DNA of 64,000 bases from Ectopseudomonas alcaliphila (GTDB lineage: Bacteria; Pseudomonadota; Gammaproteobacteria; Pseudomonadales; Pseudomonadaceae), in the NCBI RefSeq assembly GCF_900101755.1, contig NZ_FNAE01000011.1, positions 35,886 through 99,885 on the forward strand, written 5' to 3'. The position numbers were made by a program, and so were the translations under genes. Below are positions 1 to 8,174 of this stretch, piece after piece. A model generated the notes under the pieces. That model did no database searches, was not told the DNA's origin, and was given only the letters and a program-made list of their open reading frames with translations. Within the stretch, counting starts at the first letter, position 1. Every line of letters starts with the position of its first letter.

Positions 1-913
1 CGGCGGTGAGGCGGTAGTAGTCGAGCACGAAGCGGCAGTCGTACACCGCCAGGTCCTGCGGGTTGATCTCTTTCGCCATGTCACCGAGCGGCGCGGTGGT
101 GACGATGCCGCCCATGGCCGGAAAGATCAGGCCCTTGAGCTTGCGCCGCTCCAGCTTGTGGTAGACGTCGCCGGCCAGCAGCACCTGCTTGGCCTCGATC
201 CGCCCACCGGTGGTGACCACCGCCGGACGCGGGCCGTGGACGATATCCAGCACCTCGGAATGCTCGAAGATCAACGCGCCCAGGCTCTCGGCGGCCTTGG
301 CCTCACCGATGCACAGGTTGAGTGGATGCAGGTGCATGTTGCGGGTGTTCTTCAGGGCGCCGCAATACAGATCGCTGCCGAGTTGAGCACGTACTCCAGC
401 CGCGTCGAGCAGGCTGACATCCTCGCCCATGCCACGGCGCAACGCCTCGTCATAAGTCGCCTTGAGCTCATCCATATGGCTGGCTTTCATCGCGGTATGC
501 AGATGGCCGTGTTTGAGGTCGCAGTCGATGCCGTATTTGGCCACGCGGTTCTTGATAATCTCGTGGCCGCGCCAGCGCAGGTGCCAGATGAAGTCGTCCA
601 CCTCCTCGCCCAGGGTGTTGCGCATCTGCTTGCGCATGGCCTCGTCGCCAGAAAGGCTGCCAGTGACCTGGCCGCCGTTGCGCCCGCTGGCGCCCCAGCC
701 GACCTTGTTGGTTTCCACCACGGCTACCTTGAGGCCACGCTCGGCCAGCTCCACCGCCGTGGCGATGCCGGTGAAGCCACCGCCGATGATGGCCACGTCC
801 ACCGTCACACTGCCCTGCAGCGTCGGGTAGTCGGTCTCGTAATTGAGCGAGGCCGAGTAGTAGGACGGCGCACGCTCGGCGGCAGGTTTGACGGCTTGGT
901 TGATCGCGTTCAT
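1..913 (-). CDS. puuB: FAD-dependent amine oxidoreductase, gamma-glutamylputrescine oxidase-like (partial)
   Basis: The reading frame begins at the ATG ending at 913 and runs off the left edge, so about 304 N-terminal residues are visible. A Rossmann FAD motif GGGFTG lies at residues 44-49 and is followed by GWGASGRNGGQ at about 73-82, the pattern of the DAO/OrdL/PuuB family. These enzymes oxidise gamma-glutamylated putrescine or related amines in polyamine catabolism and are cytoplasmic. The next gene upstream on the same strand is a gamma-glutamylpolyamine synthetase-like ligase, which supports the role. Pseudomonas carries several paralogues (PauB set), so the exact amine is not known. The C-terminus cannot be judged. 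Confidence 0.85.
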   Translation of the reverse strand, partial: MNAINQAVKPAAERAPSYYSASLNYETDYPTLQGSVTVDVAIIGGGFTGIATAVELAERGLKVAVVETNKVGWGASGRNGGQVTGSLSGDEAMRKQMRNTLGEEVDDFIWHLRWRGHEIIKNRVAKYGIDCDLKHGHLHTAMKASHMDELKATYDEALRRGMGEDVSLLDAAGVRAQLGSDLYCGALKNTRNMHLHPLNLCIGEAKAAESLGALIFEHSEVLDIVHGPRPAVVTTGGRIEAKQVLLAGDVYHKLERRKLKGLIFPAMGGIVTTAPLGDMAKEINPQDLAVYDCRFVLDYYRLTA

Positions 914-941
914 TGCATGTCCTTGGGGCGGCTGCACCGCC

Positions 942-963
942 GTAGGGTGCGCTGTGCGCACCG
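942..963 (+). repeat. Half copy of the GTAGGGTGCGC repeat
   Basis: The bases GTAGGGTGCGC followed by a three-base spacer and GCGCACCG match the left half of the larger palindrome at 63564-63625. A third, inverted copy is at 21156-21174. It lies just upstream of the oxidoreductase start, so it falls in that gene's leader. Confidence 0.6.
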
Positions 964-975
964 ATGAATCACTCG

Positions 976-1046
976 TCGCGGCTAAAGCCCCTCCCACAGG
1001 GGGCACCCACAATCTCCGCACTTTGTGGGAGGGGCTTTAGCCGCGA
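976..1046. repeat. Long inverted repeat between the polyamine genes
   Basis: Two 23-base arms, 976-998 and 1024-1046, are exact reverse complements around a 25-base spacer. Each arm contains GGCTAAAGCCCCTCCCACA or its complement. This is a REP-type Pseudomonas intergenic palindrome. Transcribed from either strand it would fold into a strong hairpin between the ligase gene and the oxidoreductase gene. It has no U-tract, so it is more likely an mRNA-stabilising or processing structure than a classical terminator. Confidence 0.8.
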
Positions 1047-1065
1047 GTTTTTTGATTAAGAGCCT

Positions 1066-2433
1066 TCAGGCATTACTCAGATACCAGCGCCAATCCTGCT
1101 CGCCGACCTCGCCCATGAACTGGCGGTACTCGGCACGCTTGACCGCGAGAAAGACTTTGAGAAAGTCCGCGCCAAAGGCGTCGCGCGCCCAGTCGGAGCG
1201 CTCCAGCGCCTGGATCGAAGCCAGCCATTCGGTCGGCAGCAGAGTCTTGGCCTGAGCGTAGCCATTGCCTTCCACCGGCGCGCCGGGGTCGAGGCGATCA
1301 GCGATGCCACGGTGAATCCCGGCGAGAATCGCCGCCGCCGCGAGATAGGGGTTGGCATCGGCGCCGCAGATCCGGTGCTCGACGTGCCGAGTACCCGCCG
1401 GGCCGCCGGGCACGCGCAGGCTGACGGTGCGGTTGTCGACGCCCCAGGTCGGCGCCAGCGGCGCATAGCTGTTGGCCTGGAAGCGGCGGTAGGAATTGGC
1501 GTTGGGGCAGAACAGCAGCAGCGAATCGAGCAGGCTGGCCAGCATGCCAGCGACCGCATGGCGCAGCAGTGGCGTACCGGCAGGATCGATGCTAGCGAAC
1601 AGGTTGTCACCCGCCGCATCAGCCAGGCTGACGTGCATATGCATGCCGGTACCGGCCAGATCATCGAAGGGTTTGGCCATAAAGCAGGCCTGCATCCCGT
1701 GGGCATGGGCCACACCCTTGACCAGACGCTTGTAGCGCACCGCCTGATCCATCGCCGCCAGCACCGGGCCGTGCTCCAGGGTGATTTCCACCTGGCCGGG
1801 GGCGTACTCGGAGATCGCCGTGCGCGCCGGAATGCCCTGCGCCTTGCAGGCTGCATAGAGATCACGCAGGAACGGCTCAATCTGCTCCAGCTCGCGCAGG
1901 CCGTAGACCTGCGTCTGCCGTGGACGGCCGCCGTCGGCGTCCAGCGCCGGCTGCGGGCGGCCCTGGGCATCGCGCTTCTGGTCGAGCAGGTAGAACTCCA
2001 GTTCGCAGGCCATCACCGGGTGATAGCCGTCGGCTTCGAGCTGCTCGATCACGCGGACCAGCAACTGGCGCGGATCGGCCGGCGTGGCCGGCAGGCCTTC
2101 GCTCGGGTGCATCGATACCTGCACGGCGGCGGTGGGCATCTGCCGCCAGGGCAGGCGCACCAGGCTGCCGGGCAGCGGATAGGCGCGGCAGTCGATATCA
2201 CCCACCTCCCAGACCAGACCGGAGTCCTCGACATCCTCGCCCTGGATGGACAGGCCGAGCATGGTGCTCGGCAGCGGCCGGCCGCTCTGGTACAGCGCCA
2301 GCAGCTCCTCACGGTGCAGCAGCTTGCCGCGGGGTACGCCATTGGCGTCGAGGATGAACAGCTCGATCAGCTCGATATCGGGATTGCTGGCCAGGAAATC
2401 CTGGGCTTCCTGCACAGCAGCGAAAGTCGTCAT
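1066..2433 (-). CDS. puuA: Glutamine synthetase family ligase, gamma-glutamylputrescine synthetase-like
   Basis: The 455-residue protein has the glutamine synthetase fold. ELEFYLL at about 144-150 and SEYAPGQVEITL at about 208-219 supply metal-binding glutamates, GTGMHMHVSL is at 261-270, NANSYRRF at 311-318, and RHVEHRICGADANPYL follows at about 349-364. The family member PuuA/PauA joins glutamate to putrescine or other polyamines with ATP as the first step of the gamma-glutamylation route. True GlnA has a regulatory tyrosine segment that is not seen here. The FAD oxidoreductase on its 3' side would act on the product. Several PauA paralogues exist in Pseudomonas, so substrate preference is open. 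Confidence 0.85.
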   Translation of the reverse strand: MTTFAAVQEAQDFLASNPDIELIELFILDANGVPRGKLLHREELLALYQSGRPLPSTMLGLSIQGEDVEDSGLVWEVGDIDCRAYPLPGSLVRLPWRQMPTAAVQVSMHPSEGLPATPADPRQLLVRVIEQLEADGYHPVMACELEFYLLDQKRDAQGRPQPALDADGGRPRQTQVYGLRELEQIEPFLRDLYAACKAQGIPARTAISEYAPGQVEITLEHGPVLAAMDQAVRYKRLVKGVAHAHGMQACFMAKPFDDLAGTGMHMHVSLADAAGDNLFASIDPAGTPLLRHAVAGMLASLLDSLLLFCPNANSYRRFQANSYAPLAPTWGVDNRTVSLRVPGGPAGTRHVEHRICGADANPYLAAAAILAGIHRGIADRLDPGAPVEGNGYAQAKTLLPTEWLASIQALERSDWARDAFGADFLKVFLAVKRAEYRQFMGEVGEQDWRWYLSNA

Positions 2434-2809
2434 ATCGCACTCGCTTGCGCCAGTTGGGCGCTCGGTGTCCGCACGGCCCGTTCGATTCTCGAACAGGTTG
2501 CACAGGCAGACAAATGGGCATCAGCGGCTGCGGACATGGCGCAGCCATCGGTGTCAGCGGGCGGGGACGGCGTCCGGTGGGCGGGCGTGGCGGCAGTGCC
2601 ACAGCGCCCAGAAGGCAAGGATGATGGTCAGCAGCGGGTTGAGTCGCTCCAACAGCCGCCGCCGCGCAGGCGCGCGGTACAGCGGAACATGGACTTGGCA
2701 GGCCAGGGAGATCATGGCTTGGCAGCGTCGCACAGGGTTTGACGTGAGTTAAATCGGGTTTTCCATACGCTTGGTTATGCGTTGGCTAAACAATCCCCCC
2801 AGCCCAACC
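2434..2809. other. Intergenic region between puuA-like gene and chemoreceptor
   Basis: This 376-base stretch should hold the promoter of the polyamine operon. No convincing promoter, RNA gene or repeat was recognised. The only coding possibility is a weak 53-codon frame at 2554-2715. Confidence 0.4.
2554..2715 (-). CDS. Possible small membrane protein
   Basis: An ATG at 2715 opens a 53-residue frame with a basic N-terminal half (APARRRLLER) followed by one hydrophobic stretch LLTIILAFWALW and a histidine/arginine tail. That arrangement would suit a single-pass membrane peptide. There is no clear Shine-Dalgarno sequence and no family was recognised, so this may be chance. Confidence 0.2.
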   Translation of the reverse strand: MISLACQVHVPLYRAPARRRLLERLNPLLTIILAFWALWHCRHARPPDAVPAR

Positions 2810-4381
2810 CTACGGCTCCGGTCGATAGCCCAGACGCAAACCGCCCCAATGCTTGCCCTGCACCATGATCGGCACCGACAGGTCGTGCATCAGCTCGCCG
2901 GTATCGCGCATGTAGGTCTGTAGCAATAGCGCCTGTGTGTGGCTGCCGCAGCGGATGCCGGTGCGGTCGTTGAACAGGCGCTTGCCGCGGCTGCGGGTAG
3001 CGTCCACAGCCGGGTCGCCACTGGGCGGATGGTTGAACGCGGCGTTGTGCGTGGGCACGTAGCCTTGCGGGGTGGTGGCGATGGCGAAGACCAGCCCCTC
3101 ATGGCGCTTGAGCAAGGGCTCCTGCAGCGCCGGCAGCACCTGATCCGCGTACTGATCGAAGCGCGTGCGGTATTTCTGCGGCTGGGTGCCGGCAATCGGC
3201 TGGTAGTGACGGTCGAACAGGTCGTCGAGGCTGATGCGGCCGCCCTGCAGGTCCTGCTCGAATTGCGCGGCGATAGCGGCGGCGCCCTCACGAGCCAGGT
3301 CGTAGGCGCGCTGGTGATAGTCGTCCAGCCCCACTTCGGCGAGCTGTTCACTGACCGTCTCGGCCTGCCCTACCAACTGCTCGGCGGCCTCGGCCAGCTG
3401 CCGCGTCTGCCCTTCACTGCCCTGCACATCGTCCTGCAATTGCAGTGCAGCAGCCGACAGGCTGGCAAGGCGCTGGTGATTGTCCGCCGTGCCGGCACTG
3501 ATCTGCGCCACCTGCTGCTCGACCTCCTCGGCCTGGTCGGCGATACCGTGCAGGCGGCTGCCGGCCGTTTCGATCTGCTGCGCGGCCTGTTCCAGTTCGA
3601 CGCTCTGGCGCTGGATATGGGTGACCACCGCCGTGCTCTGCTGGCGGATATCGGCGACCATCTGGCTGACTTCTTCGGTGGCGCTGGCGGTGCGCGCGGC
3701 AAGGTTGCGCACCTCGTCGGCGACCACGGCGAAACCCCGGCCCATCTCGCCGGCGCGCGCCGCCTCGATGGCGGCATTGAGCGCCAGCAGGTTGGTCTGG
3801 CTGGCGATGGACTGGATCACCTGGGTGACCTGCTCGATCTGTTCGGTACGGCTACCGAGACCATCGATCAGCTCACGACTGGCCAGGGTCTGGGCGCTGA
3901 GTTGCTGCATGCGTTCGATGGCCTGATTGAGTTCGGCCTGACCATTGGCGCTGGCATCACGCACATGGCGGGCCGCGGCCAGGGTCTGCTCGGCACGGGC
4001 GGCGCTGTCCTGTTCGGTGTGGGTGATGGCCTCGGCGGCCTGGCTGACCTGCTGCACCGCCGTCAGCTGCGATTGCAGGCGACCGGCCAGGTGCTTGACC
4101 GCATGGGCCACCTTGGCTGCGGACAGCGCGTTGTGGCAGGTGTGTCGCGACAGCCCGCGGCTGAGCTCGACGAAGTCGCCAGTCGCTCGTTGCTGGACGG
4201 CCTGCGCCGGCTCGTCGCGGCGTTGCCAAGGGCCGAGCCAGGGCCACAGCGCCAGCAGCAGGAAGGACAGCACGCTGACATAGGGCGGTAGTTGCACCTG
4301 CTGGTAGACCAGCATCAGCGCGCCCAAGCCCAGGGCGTGGAGCAGACAGGCAACCGGTGAACGGATAAAGGCAACTTGCAT
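2810..4381 (-). CDS. Methyl-accepting chemotaxis protein with C-terminal sensor-like domain
   Basis: The ATG at 4381 is preceded by TGAGG seven bases upstream; longer in-frame starts lack this. The 523-residue protein begins with two close hydrophobic helices (about 8-26 and 34-52) with almost no periplasmic loop. A coiled signalling hairpin follows whose tip, around 192-228, includes NLLALNAAIEAARAGE and GRGFAVVADEVRNLA, the CheA/CheW contact region. After the hairpin is an extra C-terminal domain of roughly 140 residues (about 380-523) with FNDRTGIRCG and HWGGLRLGY, resembling single Cache-like ligand domains but placed in the cytoplasm. It would report an internal or membrane signal to the Che pathway. 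The ligand is unknown. Confidence 0.9.
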   Translation of the reverse strand: MQVAFIRSPVACLLHALGLGALMLVYQQVQLPPYVSVLSFLLLALWPWLGPWQRRDEPAQAVQQRATGDFVELSRGLSRHTCHNALSAAKVAHAVKHLAGRLQSQLTAVQQVSQAAEAITHTEQDSAARAEQTLAAARHVRDASANGQAELNQAIERMQQLSAQTLASRELIDGLGSRTEQIEQVTQVIQSIASQTNLLALNAAIEAARAGEMGRGFAVVADEVRNLAARTASATEEVSQMVADIRQQSTAVVTHIQRQSVELEQAAQQIETAGSRLHGIADQAEEVEQQVAQISAGTADNHQRLASLSAAALQLQDDVQGSEGQTRQLAEAAEQLVGQAETVSEQLAEVGLDDYHQRAYDLAREGAAAIAAQFEQDLQGGRISLDDLFDRHYQPIAGTQPQKYRTRFDQYADQVLPALQEPLLKRHEGLVFAIATTPQGYVPTHNAAFNHPPSGDPAVDATRSRGKRLFNDRTGIRCGSHTQALLLQTYMRDTGELMHDLSVPIMVQGKHWGGLRLGYRPEP

Positions 4382-4753
4382 GACCGACCTCAGAGTTCTT
4401 GTTCTGGTGCGCGGCGAGGCGCGGTAGGCGGACGGGGTCACGACGGGTTCTCTCCTTGAATATCCCACGCAACCTGGGCAGCAGGCTACGTGTACGACAG
4501 GCCCGACGAAAATAAGCGTACGACCGGGCACCATGACCCGGATTCGAACAGCCTGGAAGCACCTGCACCATCAAACTTTGGTAGTACGCCGTCATGAATT
4601 TAGACGGTCCGTCCCCTGGCAGGCTGATCGAAATGCTTCCTGCGCCGCCCTCGGTGGGTGCACCCAGTCACTGTATCGACGCCTAGCCGCTGGGCATTAG
4701 CAGCGGGTGGGAAACGGTTCCGGCGTAAGCGCCCCGGCCTGGGTCTTCGGTGG
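4382..4753. other. Intergenic region upstream of the chemoreceptor
   Basis: These 372 bases separate the chemoreceptor start from the flavoprotein stop. They should hold the chemoreceptor promoter and the end of the AraC-flavoprotein transcript. No clean sigma-70 or sigma-28 promoter, U-tailed terminator or RNA gene was identified, and short frames here have no recognisable content. Confidence 0.4.
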
Positions 4754-5830
4754 CTAACCCACCATGCGATGGCGTTTGACGAAACGTCGGTCCAGCCAGT
4801 CCTTGCAGTGCCCGTACAACTGCCCGCCGGCACTCCAGTCGTGCCAACCGAGCAGCGCCCCGCCATCACCGGTGGCGAGCAGGGCGAGGCTCTGCCATTG
4901 CGCCCGATACTGGCGCAACGGGCGCCCCTGCAGCGCGGCCTGTAGATTGGTGCTCAGTACCGGCGCCTGACGCACCGCGAAACGCCCACTGCGGCGCATG
5001 CCATCGAGACTGGCACTGTCGCCGACGGCGAAGATCTGCGCGTGGGATTCGCATTGCAGGGTCGGACGAATGGCGATGAATCCGGCGGCGTCGCTGGCCA
5101 GCTGGCTCGACGTCAGCCACGGCCAGGGCCGTGCACCGCTGGCCAGCAGCAGGCGTCGCCCGCGCCACACGGGCTCGTCGCCGCTGAGCAACCAGTCATC
5201 CTCGATACGGCCGATCGGGCAATGCTCGCGCACCTGCACACCGCGCTGACGCAGATGGCCCAGTGCGCGCAGGCGCAGCCCAGGCCCCAGCCCGTCGAGC
5301 AAGGTTCCGCCGCAGAACAGCGCCAGCGCCGGTACCTTGTCGGCCAGCGCCAGGGCCAGCTCCACACCACCGGCACCACCACCGAGAATCGCCATGCGGC
5401 GTGGCTCGGTCTGCCATTGCTGCCAGCCTTCGAGCAGCCGGTCGATAGGCCTGGCAGCCAGCACCTGCATGCCATCGCCCTGCTGCGGCGGAATGGCCAT
5501 GCCGGCGCCAACATTGAGCGACAGCCACTCGCTCTGCAGGCTGCGGCCGTCTGCGAGCTGCAGGATGCGCGCATCGGCGTCGAGCGAAGCGATTTCGCCC
5601 TCGATCAGCTCGACCTTCGCCGCCCGGCACAGCGGCTGCAACTCCACGCGGCAGTCCGCGGGGCTGAAACGACCACTGATCAGCCCCGGCAGCATGCCTG
5701 CATACCAGGCCTCCGGCCCGGGGCTGAGCAGGCCGATACGGCCTGGCGGGCGCTCCACCAGCGCCCAGCGGCGCAATACACCAAGGTGGGCATGGCCGGC
5801 CCCGGCCAGGATCAGGTCGTACTGGGTCAT
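4754..5830 (-). CDS. Pyridine nucleotide-disulfide oxidoreductase family flavoprotein (SelD N-terminal-domain type)
   Basis: The ATG at 5830 overlaps the AraC stop by four bases (ATGA) and gives 358 residues; an upstream ATG at 5842 is possible but less natural. The N-terminus has LAGAGHAHLGVLRRW, a dinucleotide-binding motif with the histidine typical of the NDH-2-like domain found fused to some selenophosphate synthases. ILGGGAGGVELALALA marks a second nucleotide-binding motif and IFAVGDSA near the C-terminus matches the conserved FAD-contact motif. The enzyme probably passes electrons from NAD(P)H to an unknown acceptor. No selD is present in the window. Tight coupling to the AraC gene suggests a shared job. 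Confidence 0.75.
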   Translation of the reverse strand: MTQYDLILAGAGHAHLGVLRRWALVERPPGRIGLLSPGPEAWYAGMLPGLISGRFSPADCRVELQPLCRAAKVELIEGEIASLDADARILQLADGRSLQSEWLSLNVGAGMAIPPQQGDGMQVLAARPIDRLLEGWQQWQTEPRRMAILGGGAGGVELALALADKVPALALFCGGTLLDGLGPGLRLRALGHLRQRGVQVREHCPIGRIEDDWLLSGDEPVWRGRRLLLASGARPWPWLTSSQLASDAAGFIAIRPTLQCESHAQIFAVGDSASLDGMRRSGRFAVRQAPVLSTNLQAALQGRPLRQYRAQWQSLALLATGDGGALLGWHDWSAGGQLYGHCKDWLDRRFVKRHRMVG

Positions 5831-6840
5831 GCGTTGTTGCATCCATCGCGGTATTGACTCGGCGTCTGGCCGGTCCAGCGTTTGAAGGCTCGGCCGAAGC
5901 TGCTGCTGTCGCTGAAGCCGAGCAGATAGGCAATTTCACTGATCGAACAGCGCGGGTCGCGCATGTGCCGTAACGCCAGCGCGTGGCGCGTCTCGCCGAG
6001 CAGCGCCTCGTAGCTGGTGCCCTCCTCGGCCAGGTGACGCTGCAGGCTGCGCAGGCTCAGATGCAGGGTCTGGGCAATACGCTCGGCAGACGGCTCACCG
6101 TCGGGCAGTTGAGCTTCCAGACACGTGCGCACCCGCTCGCTGCAACTGGCCGCCTGCAGTTGCTCCAGATTGCGCCGCAGTACCGTCTCGTTGTGCTCGG
6201 CCAGCTCCGGGTTGCCATCGTCCAGGCGCTGCTCGAACGCGGCACGAGGAAAGCGCAGCAGGCTTTCCTCGGCATCGAACTGCAGCGGTGCGCGAAATAC
6301 CGCCTGCCAGGGGGCCGGGTCGGTTGGCTGTGGACGCTGCAGTTGCACCAGTAGCGGCGAGAACTCGCGGTTCAGGCGATTACGACAGCTGCGCACGTAG
6401 ATCGCGGCAAAGGCGTCCAGCGCTTCGGGCGCGGGCGCCGGGCTACCCGGCGGAACGCGAAAACGAAACTCGTAGACGTCATCCAGCTGGCGCAACTCCA
6501 GCTGCAGCGCATCGCTGACCACACGGTGATAGCGCACGATGCGCTCGAACATTTCACGCAGGCTGCTGCTGGCGATCAGCGCATAGCCCAGGGCGTGGAA
6601 AGTGGTCGGGCTGACGAACTGCGAGGTCTTCAGCCCCAGCGCCGGGTCACCACTGGCGGCCACCGCCAACTGCCACAGGCGCGTGGTGAGCGACAGCGGA
6701 CAGCGCGCGTTGGGGTCGTCAAGCACTGCCGGATCAAGCCCCGCCTCGCGGCACAGGGCAGCGCTGTCCAGCCCGAGGGCATCGAGCTGCTTGCGCAGGG
6801 CGCGGGTCCAGCTGGCCAGGGTGGTGGGTTCGGCGGTCAT
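5827..6840 (-). CDS. AraC family transcriptional regulator (OruR/ArgR-like architecture)
   Basis: The start chosen is the ATG at 6840, giving 337 residues (MTAEPTTLASWTRAL at the front), the usual length for this subgroup. The first 190 or so residues match the arabinose-binding-like domain (PF12625 type) and the last 100 form the double helix-turn-helix of AraC/XylS, with ISEIAYLLGFSDSSSFGRAF typical of the second motif. The gene overlaps the downstream flavoprotein gene by four bases and diverges from the desaturase gene across about 100 bases. Control of one or both neighbours is therefore likely, though this is inference. Confidence 0.85.
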   Translation of the reverse strand: MTAEPTTLASWTRALRKQLDALGLDSAALCREAGLDPAVLDDPNARCPLSLTTRLWQLAVAASGDPALGLKTSQFVSPTTFHALGYALIASSSLREMFERIVRYHRVVSDALQLELRQLDDVYEFRFRVPPGSPAPAPEALDAFAAIYVRSCRNRLNREFSPLLVQLQRPQPTDPAPWQAVFRAPLQFDAEESLLRFPRAAFEQRLDDGNPELAEHNETVLRRNLEQLQAASCSERVRTCLEAQLPDGEPSAERIAQTLHLSLRSLQRHLAEEGTSYEALLGETRHALALRHMRDPRCSISEIAYLLGFSDSSSFGRAFKRWTGQTPSQYRDGCNNA

Positions 6841-6943
6841 GCAGATTGGCGTATCCGGTAGGCAGGTTGGCGTGCTCGGTCGGGCGCTATGACGACCGTC
6901 ACGGCACAGTGAAGTCACAACCCAATAACAAGAGGATGTCGGC

Positions 6944-8002
6944 ATGTCCCCCTCCCCCGCAAGCCTTAATGACCAGCAACGCGCTGCACATATCCGTGAA
7001 CAGGTGATGGCCCACGGTAACGCCCTGCGCCAGCGCTACCCGATCCTGCAACATCAGGACGCGCTCGGCGCCGGTATTCTCGCGTTCGCGCTGCTCGGCA
7101 TGGTCGGCTCGGCTGCACTGTATATCGGCGGCCATCTGGCCTGGTGGGCGTGCCTGCTGCTCAACGCCTTCTTCGCCTCGCTGACCCACGAGCTGGAACA
7201 CGACCTGATCCACTCGATGTACTTCCGCAAGCGGCCGCTGCCGCACAACCTGATGATGGCACTGGTCTGGCTGGCGCGGCCGAGCACCATCAACCCCTGG
7301 GTACGCCGCCATCTGCATCTCAACCATCACAAGGTTTCCGGCAGTGAAGCGGACATGGAGGAGCGCGCCATCACCAACGGCGAGCCCTGGGGCATCGCCC
7401 GCCTGCTGATGGTCGGCGACAACATGATGAGCTCCTTCATCCGCTGGCTGCGGGCGAAGAATCCCGAGCACCGGCGGATGATTCTGACCCGCACGCTGAA
7501 GGTCTACGCACCGCTGGGGCTGCTGAACTGGGCGACCTGGTACCTGTTCCTCGGTTTCCATCTGCTGGACTGGGCCAGCGCTGCGCTCGGTGCGCCCATC
7601 GCCTGGTCGGCCAGCACGCTGAGCGTGATGGCAGTGGTGAACATCGCCGTGGTGGTGCTGGTCGGGCCCAACGTGCTGCGCACCTTCTGCCTGCACTTCG
7701 TCAGCTCCAACATGCACTACTACGGCGATGTCGAGCCGGGCAACGTGATCCAGCAGACCCAGGTGCTCAACCCCTGGTGGCTGTGGCCGCTGCAGGCGTT
7801 CTGCTTCAACTTCGGCAGCAGCCATGCGATCCACCATTTCGTGGTCAAGGAGCCGTTCTATATCCGCCAACTGACCGTGCCTTTCGCCCACCGGGTGATG
7901 CGCGAGATGGGCGTACGCTTCAACGACTTCGGCACCTTCGCCCGTGCCAATCGCTGGACGCGTCGTCAGAAGGCGACCGAGGAGCACACGCAGACTGCCT
8001 GA
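6944..8002 (+). CDS. Membrane fatty acid desaturase/hydroxylase family protein
   Basis: This 352-residue protein has three histidine clusters of the di-iron membrane desaturase superfamily: HELEH at 82-86, HLHLNHH at 123-129 and HAIHH at 294-298. Hydrophobic segments lie around 40-78, 190-215 and 225-250. The start is preceded by AGAGGA eight bases upstream. These enzymes use oxygen and an electron carrier to desaturate or hydroxylate acyl chains or alkyl substrates. The divergent AraC-flavoprotein pair could provide regulation and perhaps electrons, but nothing in the sequence proves this. The substrate is unknown. Confidence 0.85.
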   Translation: MSPSPASLNDQQRAAHIREQVMAHGNALRQRYPILQHQDALGAGILAFALLGMVGSAALYIGGHLAWWACLLLNAFFASLTHELEHDLIHSMYFRKRPLPHNLMMALVWLARPSTINPWVRRHLHLNHHKVSGSEADMEERAITNGEPWGIARLLMVGDNMMSSFIRWLRAKNPEHRRMILTRTLKVYAPLGLLNWATWYLFLGFHLLDWASAALGAPIAWSASTLSVMAVVNIAVVVLVGPNVLRTFCLHFVSSNMHYYGDVEPGNVIQQTQVLNPWWLWPLQAFCFNFGSSHAIHHFVVKEPFYIRQLTVPFAHRVMREMGVRFNDFGTFARANRWTRRQKATEEHTQTA

Positions 8003-8174
8003 ACCCGGCTCGAGAGGCCGCGCAGTCATTCACCAGGCGATCCCGACGGATGAGACTCGCAGCGCAATCATAGCGCCAGTAGTCGGCTAGAATTGCCCTG
8101 CGCCCAACCGCTCCCCAGACCCGACAGCGTCCACCGGACTTCGGCGCCCTCGTAGTAGCCATGAGGCGCCCAGG

